64,000 bases of DNA from Cybelea sp963824595 (GCA_963824595.1 CAWGPY010000002.1:124001-188000); one strand, 5' to 3'; shown: positions 46,359 to 55,992, counted from the first letter of the stretch. The notes: generated from the letters alone by a model not told the origin. Translations and numbers: made by a program.

Positions 46359-47390
46359 CTAGTGCGAGTGTGCCAACGAAACCGTAACGCCCCAAAGTTG
46401 CGCTGCGGTCCTAATGGTATGTCCTGGTTTGCCGCCTTTGGGATACGGCCATAAGGAAGTGCCGCTCCGTGCCCTATAGAGATCAAGCCCGATGATAGTC
46501 GAGCCTTGAATCCAAGTCTGTCCGCCAGGGTTGTTTCTGTTGTCCAGCTCCGTAGTGCCGACGACCTTCGCATTTCTGCCCACGATGCTTAAACGATAAA
46601 CCAGGATCGGCCCACGCTTTCCATACTGCGCACTCGGCTCCGAAGAAACCGTCATGTACTTTCCGTCCCACTGCACGGTTGGCCAAAAATGAGCATCTCC
46701 ATACAACTTGGTAGTCAAATGAATTGGTTCAAAGGCACCGCTGCTGAATACAAGCTGAGTCAAATAGAATTGATTCGGATGCTGTGGGTCCTCGGCTGAA
46801 ACGTATAGATTGCCTAGATCGTCGTATCCGCAGAACGCGAAACCGAGCTTCGAGTTGTAGTACATTTTTGGCTCACCCTTGGCCCGTATGTAAATCGCAA
46901 CGCTATCCTTACGGTTTGCTACGGCGAGATTCCCGGTCGCAGGGTCGATGGCACAACCATTTGCCGCTTCAGGGTCGCTCAGCGATCGAATGAGGCGGGT
47001 GCCGGCGTGCGCGTACTCGTAAATTTCACTAGGGGGATCGTCGGTTAATGTCGTGACGAACACATGTCCTACGGCATCGGCGCACAGTCCGAACGAATTT
47101 CCGATGTAACCTAGCTCGCCAACCGGTTTGCCTTGTGGATATGTAAGGATGTAGACTGTTCCAAAGAGATCAGATGGATTTGAAACGTAAAGCAAATCCT
47201 CGCCCTTCGCTTCCGGCAGCATCCACGATCCGCTGTGATCGGCACGTGTTGTGATCGCCGAGCTGTGCGGCATCGCGCCTGGCGCACTAATCGGCGACTG
47301 CGATCCACCGCACCCCGCCAACATTGCAGCAGCCACGCAGCTCGAAAGCGCGTAGCGGTTAAGAGTCACTCTTCTGCGGTTCCGCTCCAT
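46359..47390 (-). CDS. Propeller-type lipoprotein, GCGGSQSP family
   Basis: About 343 aa from ATG 47390; a GTG seven codons later (VTLNRYAL) matches where other leaders start. Lipobox LAGC, then the GSWMLPEAKGEDLLYVSN segment and the family blocks: LCADAVGHVFVTT, GCAIDPATGNLAVANRK, FCGYDDLGNLYVSAED, VQWDGKYMTV, VYRLSIVGRNAKVVG, LWPYPKGGK. Secreted propeller, unknown ligand. Confidence 0.82.
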   Translation of the reverse strand: MERNRRRVTLNRYALSSCVAAAMLAGCGGSQSPISAPGAMPHSSAITTRADHSGSWMLPEAKGEDLLYVSNPSDLFGTVYILTYPQGKPVGELGYIGNSFGLCADAVGHVFVTTLTDDPPSEIYEYAHAGTRLIRSLSDPEAANGCAIDPATGNLAVANRKDSVAIYIRAKGEPKMYYNSKLGFAFCGYDDLGNLYVSAEDPQHPNQFYLTQLVFSSGAFEPIHLTTKLYGDAHFWPTVQWDGKYMTVSSEPSAQYGKRGPILVYRLSIVGRNAKVVGTTELDNRNNPGGQTWIQGSTIIGLDLYRARSGTSLWPYPKGGKPGHTIRTAAQLWGVTVSLAHSH

Positions 47391-47465
47391 GATCGAACGA
47401 GCACTCCATTCTGAAGCGCGAGGTTGCACCTCCTTTCCCCCACCGCAAGATACGGCGCTCGCCTG

Positions 47466-48848
47466 TCAGGGAACGATCCTAAATACCATTCCCACGCCGT
47501 AGGTGCCGCCATTAAGCAGTGTTCCGTAAAGCGCGCCGTCCTTACCGAAGATCAGGCCACCTTGCGCGCCTCCGCCGTCGCCAGCACCTCCCTGCGGGTC
47601 TCGGCCGTCGCCAGTACCGCCGAACCTGTATATGATGCTCTCTTTGTAGCCGGACCCCGACGGCGTCAACTTAAAGATCGTACCGCAGTTGCACCAAGGC
47701 CTTCCTCCGCCTGAGGTCACGCCATAGAGTGCGCCGTTCTTATCAAAGATCGGATTCCCGTACGGCGACGCGCCGTCGGAATGGGAATATCCCCTGAAGC
47801 TGTAGAGGAGTTTATGGGTGTAACCCGACCCCGAGGGCGTTAGCTTGAAGACGGTGCCGCATCCGCTAAGAGTTCCGCGGCACGTTCCGGTACCGCCATA
47901 AGCGGTTGTGCCGTAGAGTGCGCCGGCATTATCGAAGATCACACCGCCGTAGGGCGATGCGCCGATGAAGACGTCAAAGTTAACGAGGACCGTCTCCGCA
48001 TAACGTGATCCTCCCTCCGGCGTCAACTTGAAGACGGTGCCCACTCTATGCGAGCCGCCGAGGGAGGTCGTGCCGTAGAGCGCCCCGTCCTTCCCGAAGG
48101 TCAAACCGGAATATGGTTCCGCGCCATCGTCCCAGGCAAATTGATGCGCGATGCGTTCCATGTAGCGTGAGCCCGAGCGCCTTAACTTAAAGACCACGCC
48201 GTTCCCCTCGCGACCGCCCCATGCCGTGGTACCGTAAAGCGCACCATCTTTTCCGAAAATCACACCGGCCTCCGGGTTACCGCCGTGGCGCCTGCAAGTG
48301 TGACCCGGAAATTTATAGATAGTGCTCTCCGCGTAGCCGGATGCCGACGGCGTCAACTTAAAGAGGGTGCCACAGCCGTTACCGCGGTCCGCTCTAGAGG
48401 TCGTGCCATAGAGCGCCCCGCCTTGACCGAAAGTAACACCGGCCATGGGATCCGCGCCGTCGGAACCGCGTCCCGTGAAGCTGTAGAGGACGCTCTCCGA
48501 GTATCCCGACGGAGACGGCGTAAGCTTGAAGACCGTGCCACATGTCGCCTTGTTGTAGGGGACGCAGGTCGGGGACGAGCCGCCGAGTTGGGTTGTTCCG
48601 TAAAACGCACCGCTCGCATCCTCGATGACCCCTCCTCGCGGCCAGCTTCCGTCATCGTAACCTGTGAAGCTGTAGAGCACGCTGTATTGATGCTGCTTCA
48701 AGGCGGTGTTCCCGGCTAACGCAGCCCGAAATGCGCTTCGAGGCTCATCTCTCCCGGCTCCGATCGGCACGGTAGCGACGTTCGCGCCGCATCCGGTAAG
48801 TAGAATGAGGCTGGCGCTAAAAGCGCAACGCCGATACCAAGCCATCAT
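47466..48848 (-). CDS. GloVer repeat lipoprotein
   Basis: 460 aa from ATG 48848, preceded by GGGGAGGAAG; the frame is open to 49298 but without signal peptide there. Lipobox LTGC. Nine or so repeats with the variant core FGKDGALYGTTxxGG, GTVFKLTPSxSGYxES, LYSFxGxxDGxxPxGGV. This is a different GloVer subtype (FGKDGALYGTT, TPSGSGY) from the 54624 and 56035 proteins (VNGTLYGTT). A rearranged cas1-tail fragment lies upstream. Confidence 0.83.
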   Translation of the reverse strand: MMAWYRRCAFSASLILLTGCGANVATVPIGAGRDEPRSAFRAALAGNTALKQHQYSVLYSFTGYDDGSWPRGGVIEDASGAFYGTTQLGGSSPTCVPYNKATCGTVFKLTPSPSGYSESVLYSFTGRGSDGADPMAGVTFGQGGALYGTTSRADRGNGCGTLFKLTPSASGYAESTIYKFPGHTCRRHGGNPEAGVIFGKDGALYGTTAWGGREGNGVVFKLRRSGSRYMERIAHQFAWDDGAEPYSGLTFGKDGALYGTTSLGGSHRVGTVFKLTPEGGSRYAETVLVNFDVFIGASPYGGVIFDNAGALYGTTAYGGTGTCRGTLSGCGTVFKLTPSGSGYTHKLLYSFRGYSHSDGASPYGNPIFDKNGALYGVTSGGGRPWCNCGTIFKLTPSGSGYKESIIYRFGGTGDGRDPQGGAGDGGGAQGGLIFGKDGALYGTLLNGGTYGVGMVFRIVP

Positions 48849-48879
48849 GAAACAAAGCTTCCTCCCCAGCTCAACGTAG

Positions 48880-49000
48880 CATTGCAAGCGTCGCCGCCGG
48901 AAGGTCCGAATGGCCCAGGCGGGCTTGGGAAAGGCCTCCCAATGCCACGGGTGAGGCACCTGCGATCCACCGGAAGCGCGAGATCGAGCCGAAGCTCGAC
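48880..49000. pseudogene. Rearranged fragments of the Cas1-type HTH tail
   Basis: On the minus strand the sequence encodes SQVPHPWHWEAFPKP, matching RVPHPRHWEAL of the cas1 tail, followed by GACGCTTGCAATGCTACG, similar to the flank after the 43283 remnant. On the plus strand at about 48976-49002 CGCGAGATCGAGCCGAAGCT encodes REIEPKLDA, matching REIAPKLDA. So the tail appears broken and partly inverted. No intact gene in 48849-49148. Confidence 0.45.
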
Positions 49001-49148
49001 GCTTGTAAAAGGAGAAGGCCTTCTGGCTCGGGCATCTACCCATCCCGATGCCGCGGACGCGATCCCGGATTCGGGTTGTCGGGCCTCTCTCAGTTTCTCC
49101 CGACTCGCGTTCGACCAGCCGTGGAATAGCAGGCTTCCCACGTAAAGG

Positions 49149-49556
49149 ATGCGCATGCGAAACAGTCTGACAGTCTTCGTGGCCCTCGTTGTCGGCTTGG
49201 CACTGCACGTCGGCTTCGCTCAGGCATCGAGCGCGCCCGCCGCAGCGGTTACGGCCATTGACATAGCTCTGGAGCCAGATGCGACGATGCTCCAGCACGC
49301 GGCGGCTACGACCCCTGCCGAACCGGACATCAACGCGTCAACCGTAAGCTACGTCGCCGAATTCGTTCCGAAATCGAGCGGAAAGAATTATATCGCGCAC
49401 GTCACGTGCGGCGTCGCCTCCGTGGCATTCGTGAAAACGCTGGAAGCAGAACCGTTTACCCCGTTCACGTTCTCGCCCGTCGCCGTGTCGGTCTATCAGC
49501 TGGGCAACTTCGGGACGGCTCGCAAAAAGCTCAGGGAGTGGACGTTTACGCCATGA
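49149..49556 (+). CDS. Secreted, internally deleted 2H-phosphoesterase-like protein
   Basis: About 135 aa (start 49149, or 49155 which is better spaced from AAAGGA). A signal peptide (LTVFVALVVGLALHVGFAQA) precedes VTAIDIALEPDATMLQHA and then jumps to YVAEFVPKSSGKNYIAHVTC, FTFSPVAVSVYQLGNFGTAR. Compared with the following gene the middle 110 residues and the first HXS motif are missing; only the second (HVT) remains. Catalysis is therefore unlikely. Stop overlaps the next start as ATGA. Confidence 0.7.
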   Translation: MRMRNSLTVFVALVVGLALHVGFAQASSAPAAAVTAIDIALEPDATMLQHAAATTPAEPDINASTVSYVAEFVPKSSGKNYIAHVTCGVASVAFVKTLEAEPFTPFTFSPVAVSVYQLGNFGTARKKLREWTFTP

Positions 49557-50200
49557 CCGACACGCTCGTGGCGATCGATATCGCGATCGAACCGGATGCA
49601 ACGATGGTGCAGCGCTCGTTGGCCGATAACGCCCGGCTGCGTCAAAGCTTCCCGCAAGGGTACACCCTTGACGAAACGCATCACGCTCACGTTTCAATGT
49701 TGCAACGTTTCGTCCACGAGACCGACCTCGAGAAGGTGTATACCGCGATCGCCGAGGCTGCTGCGACCGAGAACCCGCCTTCGTGGAAACTCAAGGCCCA
49801 CAAGTACTACTACATCCCGGCGGGTCCGGTCGGCCTTGCGGGCATCGTCGTTGAGGTCACCAACGACCTGTTGAGGCTCCAACAGAAGCTCGTCGACGGG
49901 GTCGCCCCGTTTTCCGTTGCAACGGCGACTGCGGATGCATTCTTCAAGCTGCCGTCAGAACCCGATCTGCATGAGGTGCCGCTCTTAGTCGAATACGTGG
50001 GGAAGTTCGTGCCCGACCATTCGGGGCAGAACTTCATGCCGCACGTGACGATCGGCGTTGGCACCAAGCAATACCTAGACGCGATGCTTACCGCACCGTT
50101 CGAGGCGTTTACGTTCTCCCCGGCTGGGGCGTCCGTCTATCAGCTTGGCGACTTCGGAACCGCTCGCAAGACCCTCAAGACGCTGAGCTTCCATGCCTGA
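49553..50200 (+). CDS. 2H phosphoesterase / 2'-5' RNA ligase-like protein
   Basis: 215 aa, cytoplasmic (no signal peptide). Two 2H motifs: HAHVSM near residue 45 and PHVTIGV near 164, as in cyclic-phosphodiesterases of the LigT/2H superfamily. Flanking VAIDIAIEPDATMVQRS, YTLDETHHAHVS and FTFSPAGASVYQLGDFGTAR. The true substrate is unknown. It is translationally coupled to the short paralogue upstream and overlaps the HAD gene by eight bases. Confidence 0.8.
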   Translation: MTDTLVAIDIAIEPDATMVQRSLADNARLRQSFPQGYTLDETHHAHVSMLQRFVHETDLEKVYTAIAEAAATENPPSWKLKAHKYYYIPAGPVGLAGIVVEVTNDLLRLQQKLVDGVAPFSVATATADAFFKLPSEPDLHEVPLLVEYVGKFVPDHSGQNFMPHVTIGVGTKQYLDAMLTAPFEAFTFSPAGASVYQLGDFGTARKTLKTLSFHA

Positions 50201-51137
50201 TCCTCTTCCTTCGTGGAAAGACGGACCGGCCAAAGCGGCCATCGTAGCCTTCGTTAATGCGACGACCGAGCCGGCGAGCAAAGATTTCATACGTCCCCAA
50301 GATCGGATAGCGACGTTCGACCAGGACGGCACGATGTGGGTCGAGCACCCCATGTACACACAACTTGGATTCGCCTTGGCCCGGCTCGCCGAGTTAGCGC
50401 CGCAGCATCCCGAATGGAAGACGACGGAGCCGTTCAAATCCACGCTCGCCGGAGATATGGCTGCCTTCGCCAAGTTCACGATGAACGACTTGGAGGCTCT
50501 CGTTGCTGCGACACACGCAGGCATGACCACGCGGGAGTTTCATGGCATCGTCGCCGACTGGATTTCCAAAGCAAAGCACCCACGCTGGAATCGTTTGTAT
50601 ACGGAACTCGTGTATCAGCCGATGCTGGAGGTCATGCGGTATCTCCAGGCCAACGACTTCGCGAATTACATCGTCACCGGTGGGGGTCAGGCCTTCGTGC
50701 GCGCCTACGCGGAGCGCGTGTACGACATGACTCCCGAGCAGGTCATCGGGTCCTCGCTCGAAACGCAGTTCGAATACGATGCCGATGGGAAAGCCGTCCT
50801 CATGCGCCCGCCGAAGCTGCTTCTCTATGACGACTCGTCGGGCAAGCCTCAGGACATTTACCTCTTCCTGGGACGCCCGCCCCGTGCGGCATTTGGGAAC
50901 AGCACCGGGGACCAGCAGATGCTTGAGTACACGCAGTCAGGCGGTGGAGCGCGATTGATGGCGCTGGTGATGCACGACGATGCGGAGCGCGAGTATGCCT
51001 ACGGTCCGAGCAGCCCCCAGGCGGACACGAAATTCGGCGCGTTCACTCAGGCGCTCTACGACGAAGCGAAGGCAAAAGGCTGGGTCGTCATCAGTATGAA
51101 AGACGATTGGAAGCAGATCTTTCCGTTCGATGCTTAG
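50193..51137 (+). CDS. HAD-superfamily phosphatase
   Basis: 314 aa. HAD motif I ATFDQDGTMWVE (nucleophile and acid Asp pair near residue 43), motif II-like YIVTGGGQAF near 160 and motif IV FGNSTGDQQML near 232. A helical cap lies between motifs I and II, as in phosphoserine-phosphatase-like enzymes. Substrate unknown. It overlaps the 2H gene, so the three genes 49149-51137 form one operon. Confidence 0.85.
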   Translation: MPDPLPSWKDGPAKAAIVAFVNATTEPASKDFIRPQDRIATFDQDGTMWVEHPMYTQLGFALARLAELAPQHPEWKTTEPFKSTLAGDMAAFAKFTMNDLEALVAATHAGMTTREFHGIVADWISKAKHPRWNRLYTELVYQPMLEVMRYLQANDFANYIVTGGGQAFVRAYAERVYDMTPEQVIGSSLETQFEYDADGKAVLMRPPKLLLYDDSSGKPQDIYLFLGRPPRAAFGNSTGDQQMLEYTQSGGGARLMALVMHDDAEREYAYGPSSPQADTKFGAFTQALYDEAKAKGWVVISMKDDWKQIFPFDA

Positions 51138-51256
51138 ATCGTAGGTAGATCAACCTCCCGGCTCAACGCGCGACCTAAGACCGAGGCAGCTCCCCGACGA
51201 ATCAATGTCATGCGGCTTCGAACCGCGAATATCCGCGTGATTCTTGAAGGCGCCAG

Positions 51257-52237
51257 TTAGGTTGAGGGCGGGAGACTTACCGTCACTCCGTACGGGCTCT
51301 GTGGGTCGGTAATCGTTTTGATGGGTCCGGCTCCACCGGGATACGTATAGATCTGGACCGGCGGGTTCGAGCCGAGATACGTCGGCACGATAACTCTTGA
51401 GTCATGAATCCAAAACTGCCCCATGCGCCAATTGACCTCCACTGATCCCACCTGCGTGCCGGATCCGGCTTTGATCGCGTACTGGTTGATCTGGGCGTAC
51501 GTATCTCCGATCGACAAGCTCCGGCCGTGCCACTGAACGGCGCCCGGACCGCCCGGAGAGTTGTCTAGAGAAACTGTCCCGGCTAACGTCTGGCCCTGTC
51601 GGAGTTCGGAAAGCACGAACCGAGGCTCTTCTCCCCAACCCATGCCGTCGACAAAGAGATTTCCTTTATTATCGTAACCGCAGAATTCGGTCGTCGCATA
51701 CGGTACGGAATACAGATTCGGTGTGCCCGTAGCCTTGCTGAAGATCGCAAACGCACCGGACTGTGAGGGCCCGTTGACGCTGTTGAGGATGCCCGTCACT
51801 GCGAGGTTCCCCGTCGTTGGGTCAACAGCGCAGCCACTGGGGTTTGTGCCGGGATCGCTCAACGTTGCAACCGGCTTAGTTCCCCCGTGTGCATACTCGA
51901 TGACGTTCGCTCCATTGAAATTAGTGACGAAGACGTTCCCTTTGCTGTCGGAGCACAATCCGGCTGGGAGGTTAAAACCCACTAGCTTCCCAACGAGCTT
52001 CGCCTTGGGGTACGTGTAGACATAGACCTGATAGTTATCGGACGAGGAAACGTAGAGCAGGGGCTCCCGCTTCGCGGTCGGATTCATCCACGATCGCCCT
52101 GCATCTGGGCGTGTAGTGATCGCACGACCCTGCGGCATCGCTCCGGGGTTGCCGACCAGCGGCTGCGACCCGCCGCAACCTGCAAGCATGGTGGCCGCGA
52201 CACAAAGCGCGGCGGCGGGGTAATGAAGACGCGCCAT
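51257..52237 (-). CDS. Propeller-type lipoprotein, GCGGSQPL family
   Basis: 326 aa from the ATG at 52237 behind GAGGAGCAAAA; the frame is open to 52780 without export signal. Lipobox LAGC, GRSWMNPTAKREPLLYVSS, then LCSDSKGNVFVTN, GCAVDPTTGNLAVTG, FCGYDNKGNLFVDG, VQWHGRSLSI, INQYAIKAGSGTQVG. A typical family member. The 52238-52427 gap shows no gene. Confidence 0.83.
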   Translation of the reverse strand: MARLHYPAAALCVAATMLAGCGGSQPLVGNPGAMPQGRAITTRPDAGRSWMNPTAKREPLLYVSSSDNYQVYVYTYPKAKLVGKLVGFNLPAGLCSDSKGNVFVTNFNGANVIEYAHGGTKPVATLSDPGTNPSGCAVDPTTGNLAVTGILNSVNGPSQSGAFAIFSKATGTPNLYSVPYATTEFCGYDNKGNLFVDGMGWGEEPRFVLSELRQGQTLAGTVSLDNSPGGPGAVQWHGRSLSIGDTYAQINQYAIKAGSGTQVGSVEVNWRMGQFWIHDSRVIVPTYLGSNPPVQIYTYPGGAGPIKTITDPQSPYGVTVSLPPST

Positions 52238-52427
52238 TTTTGCTCCTCTAGTGGGGGCTTGATCTAAGCCGCCCGACCGCCATCGTAACGGCCGCAAGCC
52301 TGGCTGCAAACCGCCAAACGCCTCAGAAATAGGGCCTTTGGTCATGCCCGCGACGGTCTCGAGCCCGCGCCCCGCCATGCTGGCGGCCTCGATGCAGGCG
52401 CCGGATCCCGCCGAACGTTCTCGCTGC

Positions 52428-52883
52428 TTATCTATCCATCCGGTGATGGCAAACTTCGAAGCGGTTGCCCAACGGATCTTCGAAGAAGACCGCGTAGAAC
52501 GTTGGGTGGTGCTGCTCGAAATAGGCGGGACCTTCGATATCGCGAGCACCGTGTTCGCGAACTGTGCGCGCGACCTCGTCCACGAAGCCTCTACTTGGCG
52601 CCGCAAACGCGATGCGCGTTGCCGTAGGGCGCGCTTGTGGATCTTCGAACACGTTGAAGAAATCCGCACGGACGGACCCGTAGCGCCGAGTATATCCAAA
52701 GCGCGCAACGCGTACGGTCGTGGACTCGGTGCCGAACAGCGCCATGAGCGCGTCGTAAAAAGGTCGTACGGCCTGCGCATTGCTCACGCGAAAGTCGATG
52801 TGGCTAAACAGCGGAAACGCGTATTGCTCGAAGTACTGTTGCCGCGCTTCGCGTAGGTCTTCGTTCGCTCCCAGCTCGTTCAA
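52428..52883 (-). CDS. VOC-family (glyoxalase/bleomycin-resistance fold) protein
   Basis: 151 aa with the paired beta-alpha-beta-beta-beta modules of the vicinal-oxygen-chelate fold: FSHIDFRVSNAQAVRPFYDA at the start and HPTFYAVFFEDPLGNRFEVC at the end, with His and Glu in metal-binding positions. Function cannot be narrowed: dioxygenase, lyase or binding protein. ATG 52883. It is the only enzyme-like gene between lipoproteins in this stretch. Confidence 0.85.
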   Translation of the reverse strand: MNELGANEDLREARQQYFEQYAFPLFSHIDFRVSNAQAVRPFYDALMALFGTESTTVRVARFGYTRRYGSVRADFFNVFEDPQARPTATRIAFAAPSRGFVDEVARTVREHGARDIEGPAYFEQHHPTFYAVFFEDPLGNRFEVCHHRMDR

Positions 52884-53026
52884 AAGGCACCTCTACTTCA
52901 ACTGTCGGCAGCTGAGGATCTTCGGTGCGCAGCCGCACTTCCCGGTGACCAGTGCTCCAAGCCGGGAACTGAGCCTCCGCCCCGAAAACCTTTGGGTTGC
53001 TTTTTGCAACCGGGGAGCGAGACAAA

Positions 53027-53846
53027 ATGAAGCGATTGGGACTGACCCGCGATGCCTTAACGATCGGCGCGGCCGTTGCATTGCTGGCCGGCTGCGGCGC
53101 AGCGCAGCCGCCGGCCGGCGCGCCGGCCGGAGCGCAAGGCAATCACCTCGTGAACGGCCATTTTATACCAGGATGGTCGAAGATCGCCAACCCAATCCCG
53201 GTGGAACTCCAGCATACTCCGTCGGCGGCCCTAGATCGCATCACGCCCGACAGACATCACAAGAAAAGGGGCATTGTAGGCATCTACGGCAGCACGTTCG
53301 ACAACAGTTTTATCAATGGCTATAAAGGAGCCGATCCGAAGAACGGCCCGCCGCTCTGCAGTTTGGGTGCGAGTTATGTAAACGATATCGCCGTGGACGG
53401 CAAAGGCAACCTGATCGTTCCCAACGGCCTGATGCGCAAAGTCATCATCTACCAGCCGGAGTGTGGCCTAAAGCTTGGCGTACTCGATTCCGACGCTTAC
53501 TACCTCGGTGAGCCGTCCGACGCGGCACTACTACGGTGGTCTTGACATCGACACCCACGGAAACATCGTCGCCGTCGACGCGTTCGTTCCACAACTGTGG
53601 GTCTATCGTGGCTGCAACCCGGCTTGCACCGTCGTCGGGGGCCCCTTCCCGCTCCACGGCGACACGGTTTTCGGCCACCTGAACCGCACGGGCACCGAGT
53701 GGGTCGGCGGTGATTACCAGAACGGCATGCTCGACGTCTACAAATACCGCACGAGCACTCTCACTTACGAGTACAGCATCAGCAACGGCTTCAATCCCAG
53801 CGATGAGGTCGAAGGCGCTGCGTTTAGTCCATCCTCCAAGGAGTAG
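53027..53846 (+). pseudogene. Propeller-type lipoprotein, one frameshift
   Basis: ATG 53027 behind GGGGAGCGAG starts MKRLGLTRDALTIGAAVALL, lipobox LAGC. The first frame reads to about LDSDAYYLGEPSD (53520), and the continuation HYYGGLDIDTHGNIVAVDAF, VGGPFPLHGDTVFGHL, EWVGGDYQNGMLDVYKY is in another frame to 53846. One indel near 53520. Blades such as VNDIAVDGKGNLIVPN are of NHL type. Probably a recent pseudogene or a sequence error. Confidence 0.65.
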
Positions 53847-53898
53847 GGACTCTAGCGCCGCAAGCGATATCGGTCTACGGCCGCGGCGCTGCGGTAGG

Positions 53899-54588
53899 TT
53901 AGCGGTAGCAGTATACGGCGAAATAGACCGGCCACTTTGGCGGAATTTCGAAGCCGGACGGGGCGCCATACTCCGTGATCGTCACTTTGTTGCCCTTAGC
54001 GTGTCCGACTGCCGGGGTAGTGACCCAAGTGGGATGGCCGTGGCGCGGCTTGGCAAGCAGCGCGTCGCCGCAGGTCTTCCCAGGCAATCCCTTTGCGTCG
54101 GTGACCACGTACCGAAGGGTCGGCGTTCCTTTGACCGTGATCATCTTGATCGTTTGATTGCTTTGGTTGATCGCAACGGCGTAAAGGAATGTCTTGCCGA
54201 TGTGTTTCGGGAAGACTTTGCCCTCCCACGTTGCCACGTCGCCGTTGGTATCGGTGGCGTCGGCGATCGTAAGCGTTGCTGTGCCTCTGGTGGTGTTACG
54301 CCCGATTTCACCCCGGACCTTGATGCCATCGTACTCTGCTAAGCTGAAATTCCCACCGGTTGACTGCAGCAGGACCTGCCGATCGCATGCGCCTTTGAAT
54401 ATCCACCGATATTGTGGCGGGCTCGTGGCGCAGGTCATAGTCGCAGGCTGCATCATTGAAGCACCGGGCGTGCCTGCCGCCATCGCCCCCGGCGCACCGA
54501 TCGGCGGCTGCGATCCGCCGCATCCTGCGAGGATTGCCGCAGCCACGCAGCTGCAAAGCGCGTAACGGTTAAGAACTCTAGTCATCAT
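53899..54588 (-). CDS. Lipoprotein with standard leader and a unique mature domain
   Basis: 229 aa from ATG 54588 with GGAGG upstream. Leader MTRVLNRYALCSCVAAAILA, lipobox LAGC, GSQPPIGAPGAM. The mature part is not a propeller: CATSPPQYRWIFKGACDRQV, GGNFSLAEYDGIKVRGEIGR, TLTIADATDTNGDVATWEGK, ending VYFAVYCYR, with four Cys. No family recognised; looks like a single beta-sandwich. Another case of the common leader on a different domain. Confidence 0.78.
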   Translation of the reverse strand: MMTRVLNRYALCSCVAAAILAGCGGSQPPIGAPGAMAAGTPGASMMQPATMTCATSPPQYRWIFKGACDRQVLLQSTGGNFSLAEYDGIKVRGEIGRNTTRGTATLTIADATDTNGDVATWEGKVFPKHIGKTFLYAVAINQSNQTIKMITVKGTPTLRYVVTDAKGLPGKTCGDALLAKPRHGHPTWVTTPAVGHAKGNKVTITEYGAPSGFEIPPKWPVYFAVYCYR

Positions 54589-54623
54589 CGCGTGCCTCCA
54601 GTAAACCTGCACTGCTCGGCAGC

Positions 54624-55886
54624 CTAAGGCGTCAATGAGAAGACCGTTCCGCAGCCGGATTTGCCACCGCATCTGGAACCGCCACCTTCGACAGTCGTGC
54701 CGTACAAAGTGCCATCAACATCGGTCAGGCCTGCGACGGGAAAAGCACCATCGGATCCTCCGGCGAAGCTATGCAATACTGTCTCGGTCCCGGTCGGCGC
54801 GATGCTAAAGACCGTGCCTTCCCCGCTCGCTCCGCCGGCCCACGTCGTGCCGTAGAGCGTGCCTTTTACATCGATTAGAGGGGCCTGGGGAAGTCGGCCA
54901 TCGCTGCCGCTGCCGAAGCTGTGCAGCACGTGCAACGCTCCAGACGAGGTTAGGCTAAAAACCGTTCCGCAGCCACGTGGGCCGACGGTCGTGCATTCGT
55001 CATTCGCGCCGCCACGGACACTTGTGCCGTAGAACGTCCCGTTTACGCGGATCAGTGACGCTTCCGGCTTCGCAGCCAAGCCGAAACACGATAGCACCTG
55101 CTTCTTACCGCTCGGCGCGATTCTAAAGAACGCGCCACCGCCGGCTTCGCCTGTCACGCGGCAACCGACAGATGTCGCGCCGTAAAGCCAGTCACCAATC
55201 TTGACTAGGCCTGCAGCAGGATAGCTGCCGCGCTTGCTCCGGAAGTTATCGAGAACTTTCTCCGTGCCGCTCATCGTAACGCGGAAAACCGAACCGCGGG
55301 CGCGTCTACCGCCATAATACGTCGTGCCGTACAGCACGCCGTTTACATCGGTTAGCCCTGCGATGGGACTATTGCCATCGGGTTTGCCGCCGAAGCTGTA
55401 AAGTACTTTTTCCGTACCGGCGGGCGTAACGCTGAAGACGGTGCCATGACCGAACGACCCGCCTTCCTTCGTTGTACCGTAGAGCGTGCCGCCGACGTTG
55501 ATGAGGCCCGCAAAGGGATCGAAGCCGTCGGGTGAGCTGCTAAAATTATAGACGACCTTTTCCGCGCCGCTCAACGTGAGGCTGTAGATCGTCCCACACC
55601 CTCGTTCGCCCAATACCGTGCAGGAGCCCGAGCCGCCAGCGTTCGTCGTCCCGTAGAGCGTGCCGTTGACGGCGATCAAGCTTGCACGAGGAAAGCTGCC
55701 ATTGCGGGCTTCGCCAAAGCGATACACGACCTTATAGTTCGCTCTATCGGCGCGCGGTCCGACCCCAGATTCTCGCGACATCGCCGCCGGTCTGCCGATC
55801 GGCGGCTGCGACGTGCCGCAGCCCGCGAGCGATACCGCGGCCACGCCAATCGTTAATGCGCACTTACTCAATCCCAATCGTTTCAT
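54624..55886 (-). CDS. GloVer repeat lipoprotein
   Basis: 420 aa. Leader MKRLGLSKCALTIGVAAVSL, lipobox LAGC, TSQPPIGRPAAM. Eight or nine TIGR03803-type repeats with VNGTLYGTTxxGG, GTVFSVTPAGTEKVLYSFGG, DGxxPIAGLTDV. The final repeat ends GCGTVFSLTP. Probably a beta-propeller on the cell surface. Upstream AGGGCAAGG could be the ribosome-binding site. Confidence 0.85.
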   Translation of the reverse strand: MKRLGLSKCALTIGVAAVSLAGCGTSQPPIGRPAAMSRESGVGPRADRANYKVVYRFGEARNGSFPRASLIAVNGTLYGTTNAGGSGSCTVLGERGCGTIYSLTLSGAEKVVYNFSSSPDGFDPFAGLINVGGTLYGTTKEGGSFGHGTVFSVTPAGTEKVLYSFGGKPDGNSPIAGLTDVNGVLYGTTYYGGRRARGSVFRVTMSGTEKVLDNFRSKRGSYPAAGLVKIGDWLYGATSVGCRVTGEAGGGAFFRIAPSGKKQVLSCFGLAAKPEASLIRVNGTFYGTSVRGGANDECTTVGPRGCGTVFSLTSSGALHVLHSFGSGSDGRLPQAPLIDVKGTLYGTTWAGGASGEGTVFSIAPTGTETVLHSFAGGSDGAFPVAGLTDVDGTLYGTTVEGGGSRCGGKSGCGTVFSLTP

Positions 55887-55992
55887 ATATGCCTTGCCCT
55901 CGATAAACGAACGTATCGGTAGCTTTGCTCCTGCACCGAGAACGTCACGGGACCCGCACGGCGCTCGAGGAGATCAGCCGCGCGGCCCGGCT

